Assembly (NCBI RefSeq): GCF_007655135.1 | Contig: NC_045134.1 | Coordinates: 19,306,568-19,370,567, forward strand | DNA: 64,000 nucleotides | Reading direction: 5' to 3' | Source of the DNA: Punica granatum | Lineage: Eukaryota; Streptophyta; Magnoliopsida; Myrtales; Lythraceae | Part shown: in pieces, positions 21,955 through 34,664 of the stretch | How the letters are laid out: every line of letters starts with the position of its first letter | Position numbering within the stretch: the stretch's first letter is position 1 | Notes under the pieces: model-generated | Told to the model about the DNA's origin: nothing | Databases searched by the model: none | What the model saw: only the letters and a program-made list of their open reading frames with translations | Position numbers and translations under genes: made by a program

Positions 21955-23405
21955 TTCTAAAATTATCATCCATCTTTAGTTCACTTCTAAATTTGTTCCA
22001 TAGTGTATTTCTCTAAACTTTTTGCTTATTTGTTGCTGGTATATCGGTTGAGCTGCTTATAAAAAGAAAGATGATATTTTGATCGAGGGACAAAATGCAC
22101 TATGAATCAAGCTTATGCCTTAAGAATAATATGTACTCCGGCTTTTCACCGGAATATAAAAGAAACTGTTTGGGAAGCCTGTGTATCATCTCATGTGACT
22201 TAACCTGGATTTTCCTTTATCATTCATGAGGTGGATATCATTGTGTGTCCACCTCATGTTCTTTCTAAAACTGAGATAAAGAGATTTTCTTTATTCTACT
22301 TGTTGTAGACGTTAGACTGAGTGGTAATCATTTTGATAAGAAAAATTATTACTAGATGAAAAATATTTGGGGTTCCCTTTCATGCTTGCCATGAAGATGT
22401 GTTTTCTAGTATTTCCACTTTCTCTTTAGTATTTCTTGAAGCAAAATGAGAAATTGGATAGCTTTACCAGAGATTTATTGTTTTCCAAAAAAACCGATTG
22501 TGGCAGTAGAGCCAGTCTCGTAACGTTTTCTCCCTCATCTTTTATTTCCAAGTAGCAAAAAAATCAGTGTCTGTTTATCTCTTTGAAATGTAAGAACATC
22601 TACATTTGGCAACCTCTCGAGTTAAATGGTGGTGTAGGCGAATGCAAGAACAGAGGCATGGCAGGAGTTTGTGACGGCTTTGAAGGAATCCATAGCTCAT
22701 GAATGTTGTAGGATTCCGTAGGACAATGTGGCTCCATCCTTGTTCAATGAAGGAAAAAAAAACAGATTGATCAGTAAGAGGTTCCATTTAATTTCGGGAG
22801 GGAGATTCTTAGCTCAAAATTTTGGGATATGAAGAGTGCATAATGAGAGTCTGACTAGCACACCAAACTTGTCATCTTTGGTTTCCATTTGATGAGCTAT
22901 TCGATTTGTTAGTGCTACAATCTCTGGTCTCAATTCTTTTATAGTGGTGAGAGAGCACAGTTTTGGATAAAAGTAACAAACATTAGACATGTCAATAGTC
23001 TTTGTCGTGTTGATACATAAGAATCTTCATTCTTGTAGATTTGGTTCCTCAATTTTCGATAAGTACCACTCTACTCCAAACAGACGCTTCAAGTTGTATT
23101 GATCTCATTTAGATGCTTCATTTTATTATGGAGAAATAAAATACACGATTACGGTCATTCCAATTGAAACCGGAAAAAGAAAAAATGAAGATGCTTATGG
23201 ATTGAAGAAGGTGAGCTTTCTTCTTGATCATTGATAAATTGCCATAACCCTCGGTTGATAGAAGCCTCCACATGCATTGTTTTTTGTTGCTCTTCATCTT
23301 ATTAGCCTCCGGTGCTCCTCCTGATTAATTTGTGTTTGTTTATGGAAAGGAGAAAAAAAGTGTTTAGAGTAATACTAAACGCACTTTTTCATTCTTATAA
23401 AATCA
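21955..23405 (-). repeat. RLP 3'-flank block, copy I
   Basis: This is the stretch just downstream of the first RLP gene (which is on the minus strand). It contains, from left to right on the plus strand, a block with AAGCTTATGCCTTAAGAA, then GGGAAGCCTGTGTATCATCT, a CAGGCGAATGCA-type region with GAATCCATAGCTCA, and a block with TTGATCATTGATAAATTGCC that runs to the stop codon of the gene. The same order recurs, diverged, at 33290-34648, in part at 34665-35525 and in part at 36590-37190. It shows that the RLP unit, with 1.4 kb of flank, has been duplicated several times. Confidence 0.75.
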
Positions 23406-23409
23406 CATG

Positions 23410-26230
23410 TTAATGTGCAAAATCGGTCATGGACAAGTACCTCGCATGATTTCTCTGAGCCGCGTTTTTCTTCGACCTAGTTTTCTTTTTTCGTCTCTTC
23501 CTCTCGACCATTCTCATTAGCCATCGCTCAACCTTTCTCACCAGCCATTTTGGCCTCCTGGTTTCCAGCATAATATACCCCGTTGATATCCCAAATGAAA
23601 TTCCGCATCCATAGCCCATTGCCACTACCCACCATTCAATCCAGTGCCCGAATTGCGCCTTTTCTTCTCCATCTCCCGAGGAAGTCGAAGGCGGTAACTG
23701 CTGCTCATCGGTCCCACAAGCATTTGGCAAGGGATACCCACACAATCTAGGATTCCCGTCAAAGGGGTGGTTGAATGTGTCGAATTGCCTGCCTTGAGGA
23801 ATCAGTCCCTCGAGGTGATTATCTGAGAGATTCAACCAGGTGAGCATTGTAAGATCTGCCAATCCTTTAGGGATCTGCCCGTTGAGCTTGTTCGAGGAGA
23901 GGTCCAGCCACTCAAGATTCGTTAGGTTCCCCACAGAAGAAGGGACTTTGCCGGTCAAATTGTTGTGAGAAAGGTTGAGTCCCTTGAGTAGCTTCAAATC
24001 TCCTATTAACTTCGGGATATCTCCTCCGAAAAAGTTCCTTGACAAGTCGATGGTCATAAACACTGACAAAATTCTCACCAACTCAATGGTAAATCCTTTC
24101 ATGACCACCATAACGGAATCTTGATAAGTTGCCTGAGAATGATTTACCCACATGTATTGTGAAGCACTTCTTGCTTTATCCTTCATGGCTATGAAGTTGG
24201 CAATGTACTTAGCCGGAAGATGACCATAAAATTTGTTGTCAGAGAGGTCAAAAATATGCAACTTCGGGAAGGGATGATTATTCTTCCCGAAGCTGTTAAT
24301 CAGACCACGGAGCTTGTTGGATCTTAGGTCAAGCACTTGCAAATTCGGAAGAGTGTCTAACCAATAAGGGAAGCGATCCTCCAACTTATTTTCACTGAGA
24401 TCCAAAACTTCCAAATTCTTGCAATTCACCAAAGATCGCGGCAGAGTACCTTCAAGTCGATTTTGACTCAACCGAATCGTCCTCAAGTCATTCCCTGAGA
24501 AAAATATATTTGGTATATGACCAACAAGCTTATTTGCTCGGAGGTCCAACACTGATGGTCTTAAATTTATGAAACAGTGAGGAATGGAATCGGTTAAGCT
24601 ATTATTGGAGAGATTGACCATGTCTAGCTGAGTAGCGTTGCAGAGCTGATGAGGAATGTCTCCACTAAACTTATTGTTTGCAACGGAATAGAACGAAACA
24701 GTGGGCGGTGGAATCGGAAGTGGGCCGTCTAAATTGTTATTGGCTAAATCTAGATTCCATAAGCTTGTACAGTTTGCTAAAGATCGCGGCAGTGGACCTT
24801 GTAATTGATTGTGGCTCAAATCCAAATAGGAGACATTGCTAAAATTTCCCAAGCATCTCGGGATGGTGCCGTTGAGTCGGTTATCTGAGAATGATAGATC
24901 ACTTAGTGAACTCAGTTGACAGATTGAGGATGGGATCTCTCCGGTGAAATTATTAGAAGAGAGATCCAATATTATCATCGTCTTGCTCCACATTCTCCCA
25001 AACCATTCAGGAATTGGACCACTAATCTTGTTTCCATAAAGGTTCAGCCATTCCAGCTCTTCTAAAGAACTCAAAAAATATGGGAACTCGGTCAAGTTGA
25101 CGCCAGACAGTATCAACTCTTTGAGCCTCGGGAAGGAACGATTCCCATTGTTTGGAAGCATTAGGTTAAGGTTCCCCCAAAGATAAAGGTCCTCAAGATA
25201 CTTTAGCCTTGCAAGCATATCAAAGTCAACGGTACCACTGAGGTTGATACCACCGAGGCGCAAGGAAGAGAGGCGGTCAAGGTTCCAAAGTGTTGGTGGT
25301 ACAGATCCAGTAAATTTGCTCCCGTCGAGGTGCAAATATTCCAAGGATGTGAAATTCCCCACTGAATCAGGAATTGGTCCTTGGAACTTTGTAAATGATA
25401 GACTCAAGCGGACGAGTGGACTACTACTCCAATTTGTTTGGGGGAGAGCACCCATGAGATTAGAATTATCAAAAAGAGAGAGAATGCAGAGGTTTGGGAG
25501 ATGAAAGATGTTAATTGGGAATGTCCCTTGCAGACGGCACCCATCAAGTCTCAAAGATGTTAGAGTGGAAGAGAGGTTCGTGAGGGAAGTAGGAGAAATT
25601 CTAGACATGTCTATATAATCAAGAGTAAGTTCTCTCAGCTGAGTGAGATTACTAATAAACCTTCTGAAACTACGATCCTCTTCTATTGTCAAATATTGAC
25701 TGAAAGAGAGATCGAGTGAAATTAGACTGGAAAGGTGATGAGACATCATCTCCAGAGGAATGATCCCCGAGAAGGAAGAACCAGAGAGATTGAGATGTGC
25801 CAATCCTGTAAGTATACCAAACCTTGATGAAATTGGTGAGCCAGTGAAATTGTTACCAGCGAGATTCAGCCGCTGAAGATTCCGGAGCAAGAAGAGAGTG
25901 CTGTTGGAATGGAGGGCTCCCTGAAGCCAACTACTGAGGTCAAGGCCGATCACGTAATCTTTTGACATGTGGCATGTGACCCCATCCCATGAGCAGCAAT
26001 TGGTGCCGTTCTTCCATGAGGCTGTCTTCGGCATCACTTGAGATGGTAAATGATTGACTGAACTGGAGCAGGGCATCGCACTCACTGGCAGGGCTCGGGC
26101 GTTGGGACGAATGAGGGGATGATGTATTGCTGGTGGGAACAGCAACAACAACAGCTATTATTATCGAATGGCGTGAGATTAAGAATGAGAGGAGGCCGAG
26201 GAAGAGGAAGACCCAAACATCTCTCCTCAT
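23410..26230 (-). CDS. LRR receptor-like protein (RLP, Cf-9/HcrVf type), with a break near the N-terminus
   Basis: RLPs are membrane receptors without kinase that sense pathogen or developmental signals through extracellular leucine-rich repeats and partner kinases such as SOBIR1. The preferred start is the ATG at 26230, which gives a hydrophobic signal peptide (FLFLGLLSFLISRHSIIIAV) and the RLP hallmark ECDALLQFSQSF. That frame does not connect to the rest: near 26030 a small deletion or frameshift shifts to the main frame, open from 26151 to 23410. There follow KNGTNCCSWDGVTC, roughly two dozen LRRs, the non-LRR island (ASQYMWVNHSQATYQDS) and GNPRLCGYP. An acidic stretch precedes a membrane segment (WWVVAMGYGCGISFGISTGYIML), and the end is a short basic tail. 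It is single-exon, as usual for the family. Either the gene lost its signal peptide or the break is an assembly error. Confidence 0.88.
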
Positions 26231-26302
26231 ATTGTCTCGGGAGTAAGGCTGAATGATGATAAAATGTTGAGTTGGGATGGAACGAGTTCCATCATTTCAT
26301 CC

Positions 26303-26312
26303 CTTAAATAGA
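26303..26312 (-). promoter_or_regulatory. Possible TATA box of the first RLP gene
   Basis: On the minus strand a TATTTAAG box lies about 75-80 bases upstream of the ATG at 26230, in an AT-rich promoter. The matching upstream part of the RLP pseudogene has a similar but weaker TTTAAAATTAAG sequence. Confidence 0.35.
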
Positions 26313-26774
26313 AATATAAACAGTCTCTCGTTTCCTTTTTTTTTTTTTCAGTAGACTAGTCTCTCGTTTCCTTTGACACAGGAAACTAAGGGGAGAGGAA
26401 ATTTCTATAGAAATTCCAGAAAACCTTATAATAACTCTCTTTTCCTCCCTTTTCTTTCCCTCTGTTTCCCTTGATCCAAACACGGCGTAGATGAAAATAA
26501 ATATATGCCGATCTACGGTATGCGCCAATTACTTGCTTTCCTAGAACAATTATTTAAGATTTATGTTTTCTTATATTTGAAAATTCAGCACGTCACTTCC
26601 TTTTTTCCACAATATAGTTAGATATTAAAATTCTGCTCTTGATAAAATATAATTTTCTACTGAACTCATTTCATTTTAAAGTGAAACAATTTTAATTCAC
26701 AATGTGTTTTCCTTGAATAAAAATTCATAATGTATTTACTTTTAATATTGCTTTTGTTAAAAAATTAAAAAAAT

Positions 26775-26804
26775 TTCCCGCGCAATACGCAAGTTATCAC
26801 CTAG
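26775..26804 (+). mobile_element. Helitron-like 3' terminus
   Basis: The sequence CCCGCGCAATACGCAAG followed after a few bases by TTATCACCTAG, with T next, resembles the 3' ends of plant Helitrons: a GC hairpin and CTAG, inserted before T. The hairpin is imperfect here (the right arm is degraded). No 5' TC end or Rep/helicase was found, so this is at most a small non-autonomous copy. Confidence 0.35.
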
Positions 26805-26819
26805 TATAAGATAAAACTA

Positions 26820-28230
26820 GAGACTCCATTGAATCACCGGAAATTTTCTCATGAAAAATATCTACTCTTTGAACGGGTTCATTTGAACGGATCACATATA
26901 TATCGTTTCACTATAAACACATATCTTGCCTGTAGCCGTTTCCATCGTCTTCGGAAATGATCTTTTTTGAACCTTAATAATCCTTCCCCAGCTGCAGTTA
27001 TTTCTTCATCGACGGAGAATTTACTTACTCCTCTCATCCCCTTCAAATTGTTCAGCTCATAATGGGAACTGATGGATGCAACCTCGGCCACAGCTTAAGA
27101 TATTCCACAATATTATTGACTTATAACTAATTATAGAGTGAAGGACCAATTAATCCAAGTCAACCCCGAAGTCCTCTCTTAAGAAATTTCCACATTGGAT
27201 TCTCTTTCGATTTAGCTTTCCATAGGGGTTAGAAATTAGTAAATCAATATAGCTACCTAGGCTTTTCCCTCCATTGTCGTTGTACGGAGTCTGCTTGGAT
27301 GATCAAGTTCGTCCAAGACAGTTCGATCCTCACATAACTTCCTTCAATCACGGAATTATAAATTTTTGAATTTTCTGACCGTATGTACAAAGCTCAATTG
27401 GGCTTCTAAGAGTGTGTATGCGAACATGGTTAGTTTAATTTTGAGCCGAATTTCTTGTATTCTGAAATACAACTAAGTTTTCCATTCCATTTATAGTACA
27501 CGGACCCATCCTGGCCCATAATTCCAGGAGGTCTTTTTAAGATAAGAAATGGTGGGTTCGAACTAGTAGACATAAAGGCAACTCAAGTGATGATGAAGAT
27601 AATGGCTGTTCGGATGTAATGAGAGAGGCGACTGGTATTATTCAAAGTCAAGCTGGACGTCAACCACATCAAAAAGCAGCTGGCCAAGTTGCTAAAGTTT
27701 TTATTATTCACCTACTTAAGCCTGCATGAGATTGGAAAGATCATGGGAGTAATCTGATCAGTTCCTCTATGATCCAACTAATTAAGAAGCAATCTGTATA
27801 AGATAGGATCGGGAATTTTGATTATTTATCCTTTCCGGATTTTCCTTGACAAACTGTTACTTCATTTGCAAGCAATATTGTGTCACCTTCACCAATAATA
27901 CACCTGACTTTGAAGCCTCCACCAATACCGCAACCATTTGTCGGCCCTCACTTGACGCGCAAAGGCATCTCAGCCGATGACTCAGAACACATGAATGTAG
28001 TCTATTATCAAATTGCCGTAGTCTATACTCCAAATTAAGCAGATACTTCCCTATCAATAGCCAAAAAAATCGAAAAGGGAAAAAGACTAATATCTACCTC
28101 CTATAGACAAATCTATCAGATGTCAGTTTCCTCCATGTCCCCAAAAAGCGCCAATTTCAAGATCATTTCTTCAAAAAGACTGGGCTGGGTTCACTGACTC
28201 CATCCCCACCTCAAGTTAATTTTATATTAT
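26820..28230. other. Intergenic DNA with short unassigned frames
   Basis: Short minus-strand frames of 66-70 codons occur at 26879-27091 and 27857-28057. They resemble no family known to me, have no plant start context and no neighbours that would support them. They are not called as genes. No RNA gene is seen. Confidence 0.5.
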
Positions 28231-28238
28231 ATCCTCTC

Positions 28239-28262
<24 letters not shown>
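28239..28262. repeat. AT microsatellite
   Basis: A run of about twelve AT dinucleotides, followed by ATGTATGTATAG. It lies close to a CCTTCATTCCATAGAGAG phrase that recurs near 30765. Confidence 0.9.
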
Positions 28263-28270
<8 letters not shown>

Positions 28271-28410
28271 AGTCAGTCCTTCATTCCATAGAGAGATGTT
28301 GCATGTAGGTTTTCTTCTCTTATTAATATGGTAGCAATTTTACTACAAGAAATTTTATATGTAGTGACAAATTCTATTGCTAAGAAAGAAATTTATCACA
28401 AGAAAAGTAT

Positions 28411-28775
28411 ATTGTGATAAGAATATTAAATTACACTAAATAAAGTCTCATAATGTACATACTTAATATGTATGTAGATACATATATATTTATATGTATA
28501 TACAAATCTTCAATATTGTGTAAGCGCCGAAAATTAAGTATTTCCTTAATAACTAACATATATGTATATAACTAATATGCATGTATATACATGCTTAACT
28601 TGTATATTGTGATAAGAATGTTAAATTACACAAAGTAAAGTCTCATAATGCACATACTTAATATGTATGTAAATACCAATAAATATATATGTATACACAT
28701 ATCTTCAGTATTGTGTAAGCGTTACAAACCAAGTATTTACATAATAACTGATATATATATATATATATATATACA
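28411..28775. repeat. 195-base tandem duplication in AT-rich DNA
   Basis: Two copies, starting at 28411 and 28606, share ATTGTGATAAGAAT, TAAAGTCTCATAATG, CATACTTAATATGTATGTA and ATTGTGTAAGCG in the same order, with scattered differences. The second copy ends in a TA microsatellite (28752-28773). The region begins just after ACTACAAGAAATTTT (28337), reminiscent of a CACTA-type end, so it may be a non-autonomous DNA transposon. No second terminus could be fixed. Confidence 0.6.
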
Positions 28776-30710
28776 TATTTTCATATATTGTGACACACAT
28801 TATATAACATTTTCATTGCGAAAATAAGTTTATCACCATAAGTTATATAAGATATTGTGACCAAACGTTATTTTATCATGATATACTTATTAGGACGAGC
28901 TTATTTTGACAAGATCCGTAACAAATTATTCTTAATTTTCGTGGTAATAAATCTTATATGTTATTGTGTTTATATATATACATTTTTATCATAAATAACC
29001 ATATATTAAGGTTTACTTATTTTGATAGTTATATTTACATGATTAGATTTTTATCTTAAACTAAATTCAAGATTATCATATAGGTAATAAAATCTTCTAA
29101 AAAATTTTAAAAATATTTCGTTATATCGATATCTTATCTAAAAGCTATTCATTTCATCTTTAAATGAATAAATATGTGATTTTTTAAATTAAATATTTTG
29201 TAGTCAACAATATCTTATTTAAAAATTTAAAAAATATCTTATTTTTTCTGATTTGTCAAAAAGCATCGTTAATTTTTTTAAAAAAATAGATTGTGTACAA
29301 GTAATGATAAAAATTTAAAAATTCAAAAAAAAATCAGATTTTATCATACCATATCTTTTAAAGATTAAAACAACCCATTTTTATTTAAAAAATAAAAAAT
29401 CCCAAAAAATTCCATTAGGAAACCGAGTGATTCTTTTATCATTTGATCAGGACCATTACAGCTCCGCTATAGAAACATATGTATAGATGCGGAGCCCATA
29501 TATACTAGAATCCCACCTCGTACCTTACTTTCATATATATTAGTCATGGAATCCATGTTACACAGGATAGTTCCACTAACCTAAAAAAATATATACCAAA
29601 AAATTAAAAAGAAAAACTCATTCGAGAATCATAAGCGAAAGAAAACGTATAAAATAAACAAACAACATTCACGTTTAGTGTTAAATGAACTTACTTTGTA
29701 AAGAGCTTGCATAGGGATAGCAATACCTTTCGAGGGATGAAACTCACATAACCAATCTTGGAAAAGAATACAAAAAAAAAGTAAAAAAATTAGAGAAAAA
29801 TAAAAAGTGAAAATTCTTGATAAAAATGAGAGAAAGAAATCAAAACATGAATTTAATCAACTAACTTGCATCTAGGATAAACATATGCTTCGAGAGCTCG
29901 CGTCTAGTTGCAAACGTATTCAGGTTTATGTGTATGGTGATCCATATTTATAACCATTGCACAAAATCAAGATAAAATATAATTTGATTTATTTTTCTTT
30001 ATTCAGTGGACAAATTTGATTTGTTTTGAAACGAAAATATAATTTATATATCTATAAAATATAATTTAATCTATTTTCAAAAATAGATATCTACAAAAAC
30101 ATATAATTCATATATACTTTTTCTTACCATTTACTAAAGGTTGTACACACACATATTAATATATTTATATTATGTATGGATTTGTACTAATATAGGTTTA
30201 TTTTTATGTTAATATTTATGTGATGAAATATTACCTTTTATTTTAAAAGATTCAATATTATTGAATAATATATGTATATATAACAAATCTTCTCATTTAT
30301 TTCAAATGCACTCCTGTTATATAGATATAGATTGCAAAAATTAAAGAAATCAAGAAAGCGGATTTTATGATGAGATATTATTAAAAATATTTCTATTTAA
30401 AATAATTTCGAAAATTAAAATGTAAGAAATCTAGAAAGTTCCATTTAAAAATCGGGATCTGATCGAGCCCACAAAATCTAAATAAAATATAATCCAATTT
30501 GTTTTCCTTTTTTAGAGAACAAATATGATTTATTTTTTGAAAAGAAAATAGAATTTATATAATACCTATAAAAATATTATCCAATCTATAATTTCGAAAA
30601 ATTTTGTATTCTAAAATAATTTAAAACTTTAAAAACTCAAAAAATTGAGAAAATTTCATTTTGAAGCGAAGCATTCTGAAACCATCTGGCCGGGCCTATC
30701 TCGTACCTTG
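28776..30710. other. Very AT-rich intergenic DNA with diverged direct repeats
   Basis: No gene is seen. Similar stretches recur about 0.5-1 kb apart: around 29300-29470, 30340-30470 and 30600-30690 (AAAATTC...CCATTT/AGGAAAC...GATC phrases), and around 29955-30085 and 30465-30600 (CAAAATC...AAATATAAT...TTTGATTTATTTTT). These look like old tandem or local duplications. Confidence 0.45.
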
Positions 30711-30712
30711 CC

Positions 30713-30738
30713 TATATATATATATATATATATATATA
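30713..30738. repeat. TA microsatellite
   Basis: A run of thirteen TA dinucleotides following CTCGTACCTTGCC. Confidence 0.92.
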
Positions 30739-30739
30739 G

Positions 30740-33285
30740 TTTCGTATTCCCACATAGTTCTTCATTCATGATTCATAGAGAGGTGATTTTCTAATATTGA
30801 CAGTTGACAAATTCTTCTTTTCCTTTTTTGACTTTTTTGGCTATGGATAGAAAGTCTCGGTTCAATTTGGAATGTAGGCTAAGGCAACACAGTGAATTCT
30901 ATGCATGGGCCCGGCACAGATTTATCATATGTCCTAGTTTAAATTGCTATTATGAATAGATCCATGCGTTGTCACATAAACAATTTGGTTTAATAAGCAA
31001 TTCGGAGCTTTTTCCTACGCAACAGGATAAGACCAATTATAGCTATTGCATGGTTATTAATTAACACTAAAATGTTTCGATGTGATTTAATTTGAGTCTT
31101 ATCGAGTTTAGTTGCATGTTTTCATCAATCATTCTATCGACTCAAAGCAAAACGCGCATCTGACGTATTCCTCTTTGATCCAATTCATTGCTTCTACGGA
31201 CTCTGTTCATATCGAACTATGGAAAATTAATTTAGCAAGTTCCCTAGAGATAGACAATGATCCAAAAAGTCGGACATACATATGAACATACATACTTGGT
31301 GATGTTTCAGATGCCTCGTCATATATACTTTGTGTCACATTCAGATGGTCCTCCATTTCTTTTTGTTGTTTTTTTATAATGGAAATATAATACATATACA
31401 ATTCCCAGCTAGCTGATGACCCTGTTGGATAGTTGTGGAGTCAGTCAACCCCAGTCTTCTTGAGAAAACGCTCTTCAAATTAGGAAGACTGGTTTAGTTT
31501 GCATGTATATTTGAGTTTGACCTGGTTTAGTTGCATGTACTCATCCTGACTCGAAGCCAAGCAGCATCTGATTCGTTCCTCTTTTACCCAAATTTACTGC
31601 TTCTGTGAATGTGTTCACATAGAGATTGACATCTATCTGGTTAATGAAGAAGTCATCATCGCAAAAGATCAACGGAAGCCGCAAAAAGATTTCCCGCGTG
31701 ATGAAGAGACAACATACCTTCCCCTTCACTTCTAATTAACTTGGAAAAGTTAATTTCGAACTTTGCATTGTCTTCCTCAATATGAAATTGCGACATGCGC
31801 ATTGGGCATAAGCACCCTAGTTCTTGAAGATATATGACTGGGGCATTCATATAATCTGGAATGCTTTTGGGTGGCTAATTCAGATCATTTCTTTTTTAGA
31901 CTTGCAGTAATGTAATTCACTTACGTACCTGCCCTTGATCGGGTTGAGTCTCCTGATGTTAATCAGTTTCTTTGGGATCAGATCGAATAGGGATATATAA
32001 TGTTAATGTAGTCAGGACTCCACTTGGGGCCTACACATGAATCTGGAATTTTTGGGCTCACGTTAGTCTTTTGTACATTCTGACTGTTCTTCTGCGTATG
32101 CTCTGTTCTTCCTCGTCTAATTTTTAATCATTTAAGATGCCTACGACACTTTCTTCGGATATTAATGATTGAATGTTTGCTTTATGAGCCAAAAGAATTT
32201 TATGATCCTTCTTTTATTCACTTCAAAGTTCATTCATGTTGAATATTTTGGATTGGTACGATTGTGTTCTCTGCACTGCTGGTCTTTCCTTCTGCTCATT
32301 TGATGCTGATAATATTGATTGCCAGGTAGAAAGACCAGCTATCTGAATCAAGCTTATGCCTTAAATGCATACATTGTATGCTTAACTGGATAAAGAAAGG
32401 TGTAAAATCTGAAAATTTATAGATGAAAATCGATAAATACATATGAATTTCCATACAAACAAGGAGTGATCAGAAAATTACAATTTAGACCAAATGAGTT
32501 AAAATTCCGAAAAATGCCCCGAACCCACCACCATTCTGACATGTAAAACAACCAAGATAATATATTTTGGGGGTGAGCTTGCCGCCCAGTGTATAACCGC
32601 AACCTAAACTAGCCGGGTCACAGCATGTGTTTAGTTATTTCATAAAATATCGACAAGATCTCCATAACTCAAATCATCCATGTGCTCATTCCTATCTCCC
32701 GACCACAGTGGCTCTCTACTCCAAGCAAACCTTTCCTATTGTTCGGCTTATGATTGGCTCAAGACACCACATGACTCACCAACTCCCATCAATCTCAGTT
32801 ACACAACTCAAAATCTCACGACACATTTTCAAATATCATAATCAATCGTATAAAAATATATGCATGATCCGTGACACTGACATGGCCATGACAATGCTAT
32901 TCTAAAAAATACTAACAGAACGATAATAAAAATAACAGCTTAAGAATGGGTTATTCACCTTGACAAGCCCCCCAAATCTCATACATCCCAAACTGAATGT
33001 TTTCTATTTTCTAGAATTTCTCTCGCATTTTTTTCTTCCTCTCAGCTCCCCTCTGATTTCACGTAAAACTCACCCTTCCTCTCTGTGTATTTGGGCCGTG
33101 CAACTTAAAATGGCTGAAATAAGATGACAATTTGAAAGTTAGCTTGATAATTATCTACCTATTAAAATTCATAAAAGCATGAAATAATTTATTAATGAAA
33201 TCTAGTGAATATGTCAAAAATCTAGTGAAATAATTTCAACTGCGTGTATAGCAGTTGAAATTTGGGATGTTACAAAAGGAAACTG
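30740..33285. other. Intergenic DNA with a local duplication, no gene recognised
   Basis: Two related stretches, about 31120-31400 and 31535-31860, share phrases such as CATCTGA, GTATTCCTCTTT/GTTCCTCTTTT and GCTTCTACGGACTCTGTTC/GCTTCTGTGAATGTGTTC, pointing to a duplication about 400 bases apart. Minus-strand frames of 62-64 codons within it (31541-31729 and 31656-31850) have no recognisable family. At 32330-32365 the phrase AATCAAGCTTATGCCTTAA also occurs in the RLP flank blocks, so part of this region may be an older flank copy. Confidence 0.45.
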
Positions 33286-33289
33286 TTTA

Positions 33290-34648
33290 TGATATTATCA
33301 TCCATCTTTTGTTCACTTTGAAATTTGTTTCATAGTGTGTTTCTCTGAACTGCTGTTTGTTGAGTTGCTGCTGATATTTCATTTGATCTGCTTATGAAAA
33401 GAAAGAAGATATTTTGATTGAGGGACATAATGCTCTCTGAATCAGGCTTATGCCTTAAGAACGGTACATACTATGGCTTTTCACCGGAATAAAGAAGAAA
33501 CTGTTTGGGAAGCCTGTGTACCATCTCCTACGTATCATGTGACCATTTTGATATAGAAGAAACTATTTGGGAAGCCTGTGTACTATTTCCTATGTATCAT
33601 GTAATCATTTTGATATGAAAAATTGTTACTAGAAAAATATTTGGGGTTCCCTTTCATGGCTGCCATGAAGGTGAGTTTCTGGCAATTCCACTTTCTCTTA
33701 AGTATTACTTGAGGCAAAATGAAAAGAAAAGAAGGGGTTCTTATTGCTTTATGAGAGATTTATTATTTTCTGAAAAAAGAAATTGTGGCAGTAGAGCCTG
33801 TCAAGTAACTTTTCCTCGCTCATCTTTTATTTCCAAAAAGCAAAAAATCATGGTCTTCATTCGATGACCTCTTGAGTTATATGATGTGCAGGCGAATGCA
33901 GGAACAAAAGCAGGGCATGAGTTTGTGGTGACGCTGAAGGAATCCATAGCTCACGACTGTTGAAGGATTAGGACAATGTGGCTTCTGTCCTCGTTTAATG
34001 AAAAAAAATTGATTGATCAGTAAGAGGTTCCATTTAATTCCGGGGGAGCGATTCTCTGCTTGAAATTTTGGGATATGACAAGTGCATAATGTGAGTTTGA
34101 CTGGCGCACCAGACTTGTAATCTTTGGTTTTCATTTGATGAGCTGTTCAATTAGTTACTGCTTCCATCTCTGCCCTCAATTCTTTTACAGTGGTGAGAGA
34201 GCACAGTTTTGGCTATAAGTAACAAACATTGGACATTCTCGTAGATTTGTTTCCTCAATTTTTGATAAGTACCACTCTACTCAAAACAGACACTTCAAGT
34301 TGTATTAATCTAATTCAGATGCTTTATTTAATTATGAAGAAATAAAATACACGATTACTATCATTCCGCTTGAAAACGGAAAATGAAAAAATGAAGATGC
34401 TTATGGATTGAAAAAGGTGAGCTTTCCGCTTGATCATTGATAAGTTGCCATAACCCTTGGTTGATGGAAGCCTCCACGTGCATTGTTTATTGCTGCTCCT
34501 CCTTCAATCTTATTAGCCTCAGGTGCTCCTTCTGGTTAATTTGTTTTTGTTTATGGAAAGGAGGAAAAAAAAAGTTTAGAGTACATACTATGCACTTTTT
34601 CATTCTGATAAAATCGCATGTTAATGTGCAAAATCAGTCATGAACAAG
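33290..34648 (-). repeat. RLP 3'-flank block, copy II, ending at the RLP stop codon position
   Basis: It matches 21955-23430 along its length, including CATCATCCATCTTT, AGGCTTATGCCTTAAGAA, GGGAAGCCTGTGTACCATCT, GCAGGCGAATGCAGGAAC and TTGATCATTGATAAGTTGCC. Similarity stops at 34648, just after the bases matching the last few codons of the RLP (GTGCAAAATCAGTCATGAACAAG), where another flank copy begins. The RLP body has been lost from this unit. Confidence 0.75.
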
Positions 34649-34664
34649 GTGAGTTTTTTTTTTT

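Noticed and set aside
26040..26151. Taking the ATG at 26151 as the true start of the RLP
   Set aside because: It gives a leader unlike any RLP signal peptide, while the ATG at 26230 gives the proper leader and CDALLQF in another frame. The 26151 start only looks open because of the frame break.
26879..28057. Short minus-strand frames at 26879-27091 and 27857-28057
   Set aside because: They have fewer than 71 codons, no recognisable domain, no promoter or splice context, and occur at a rate expected by chance.
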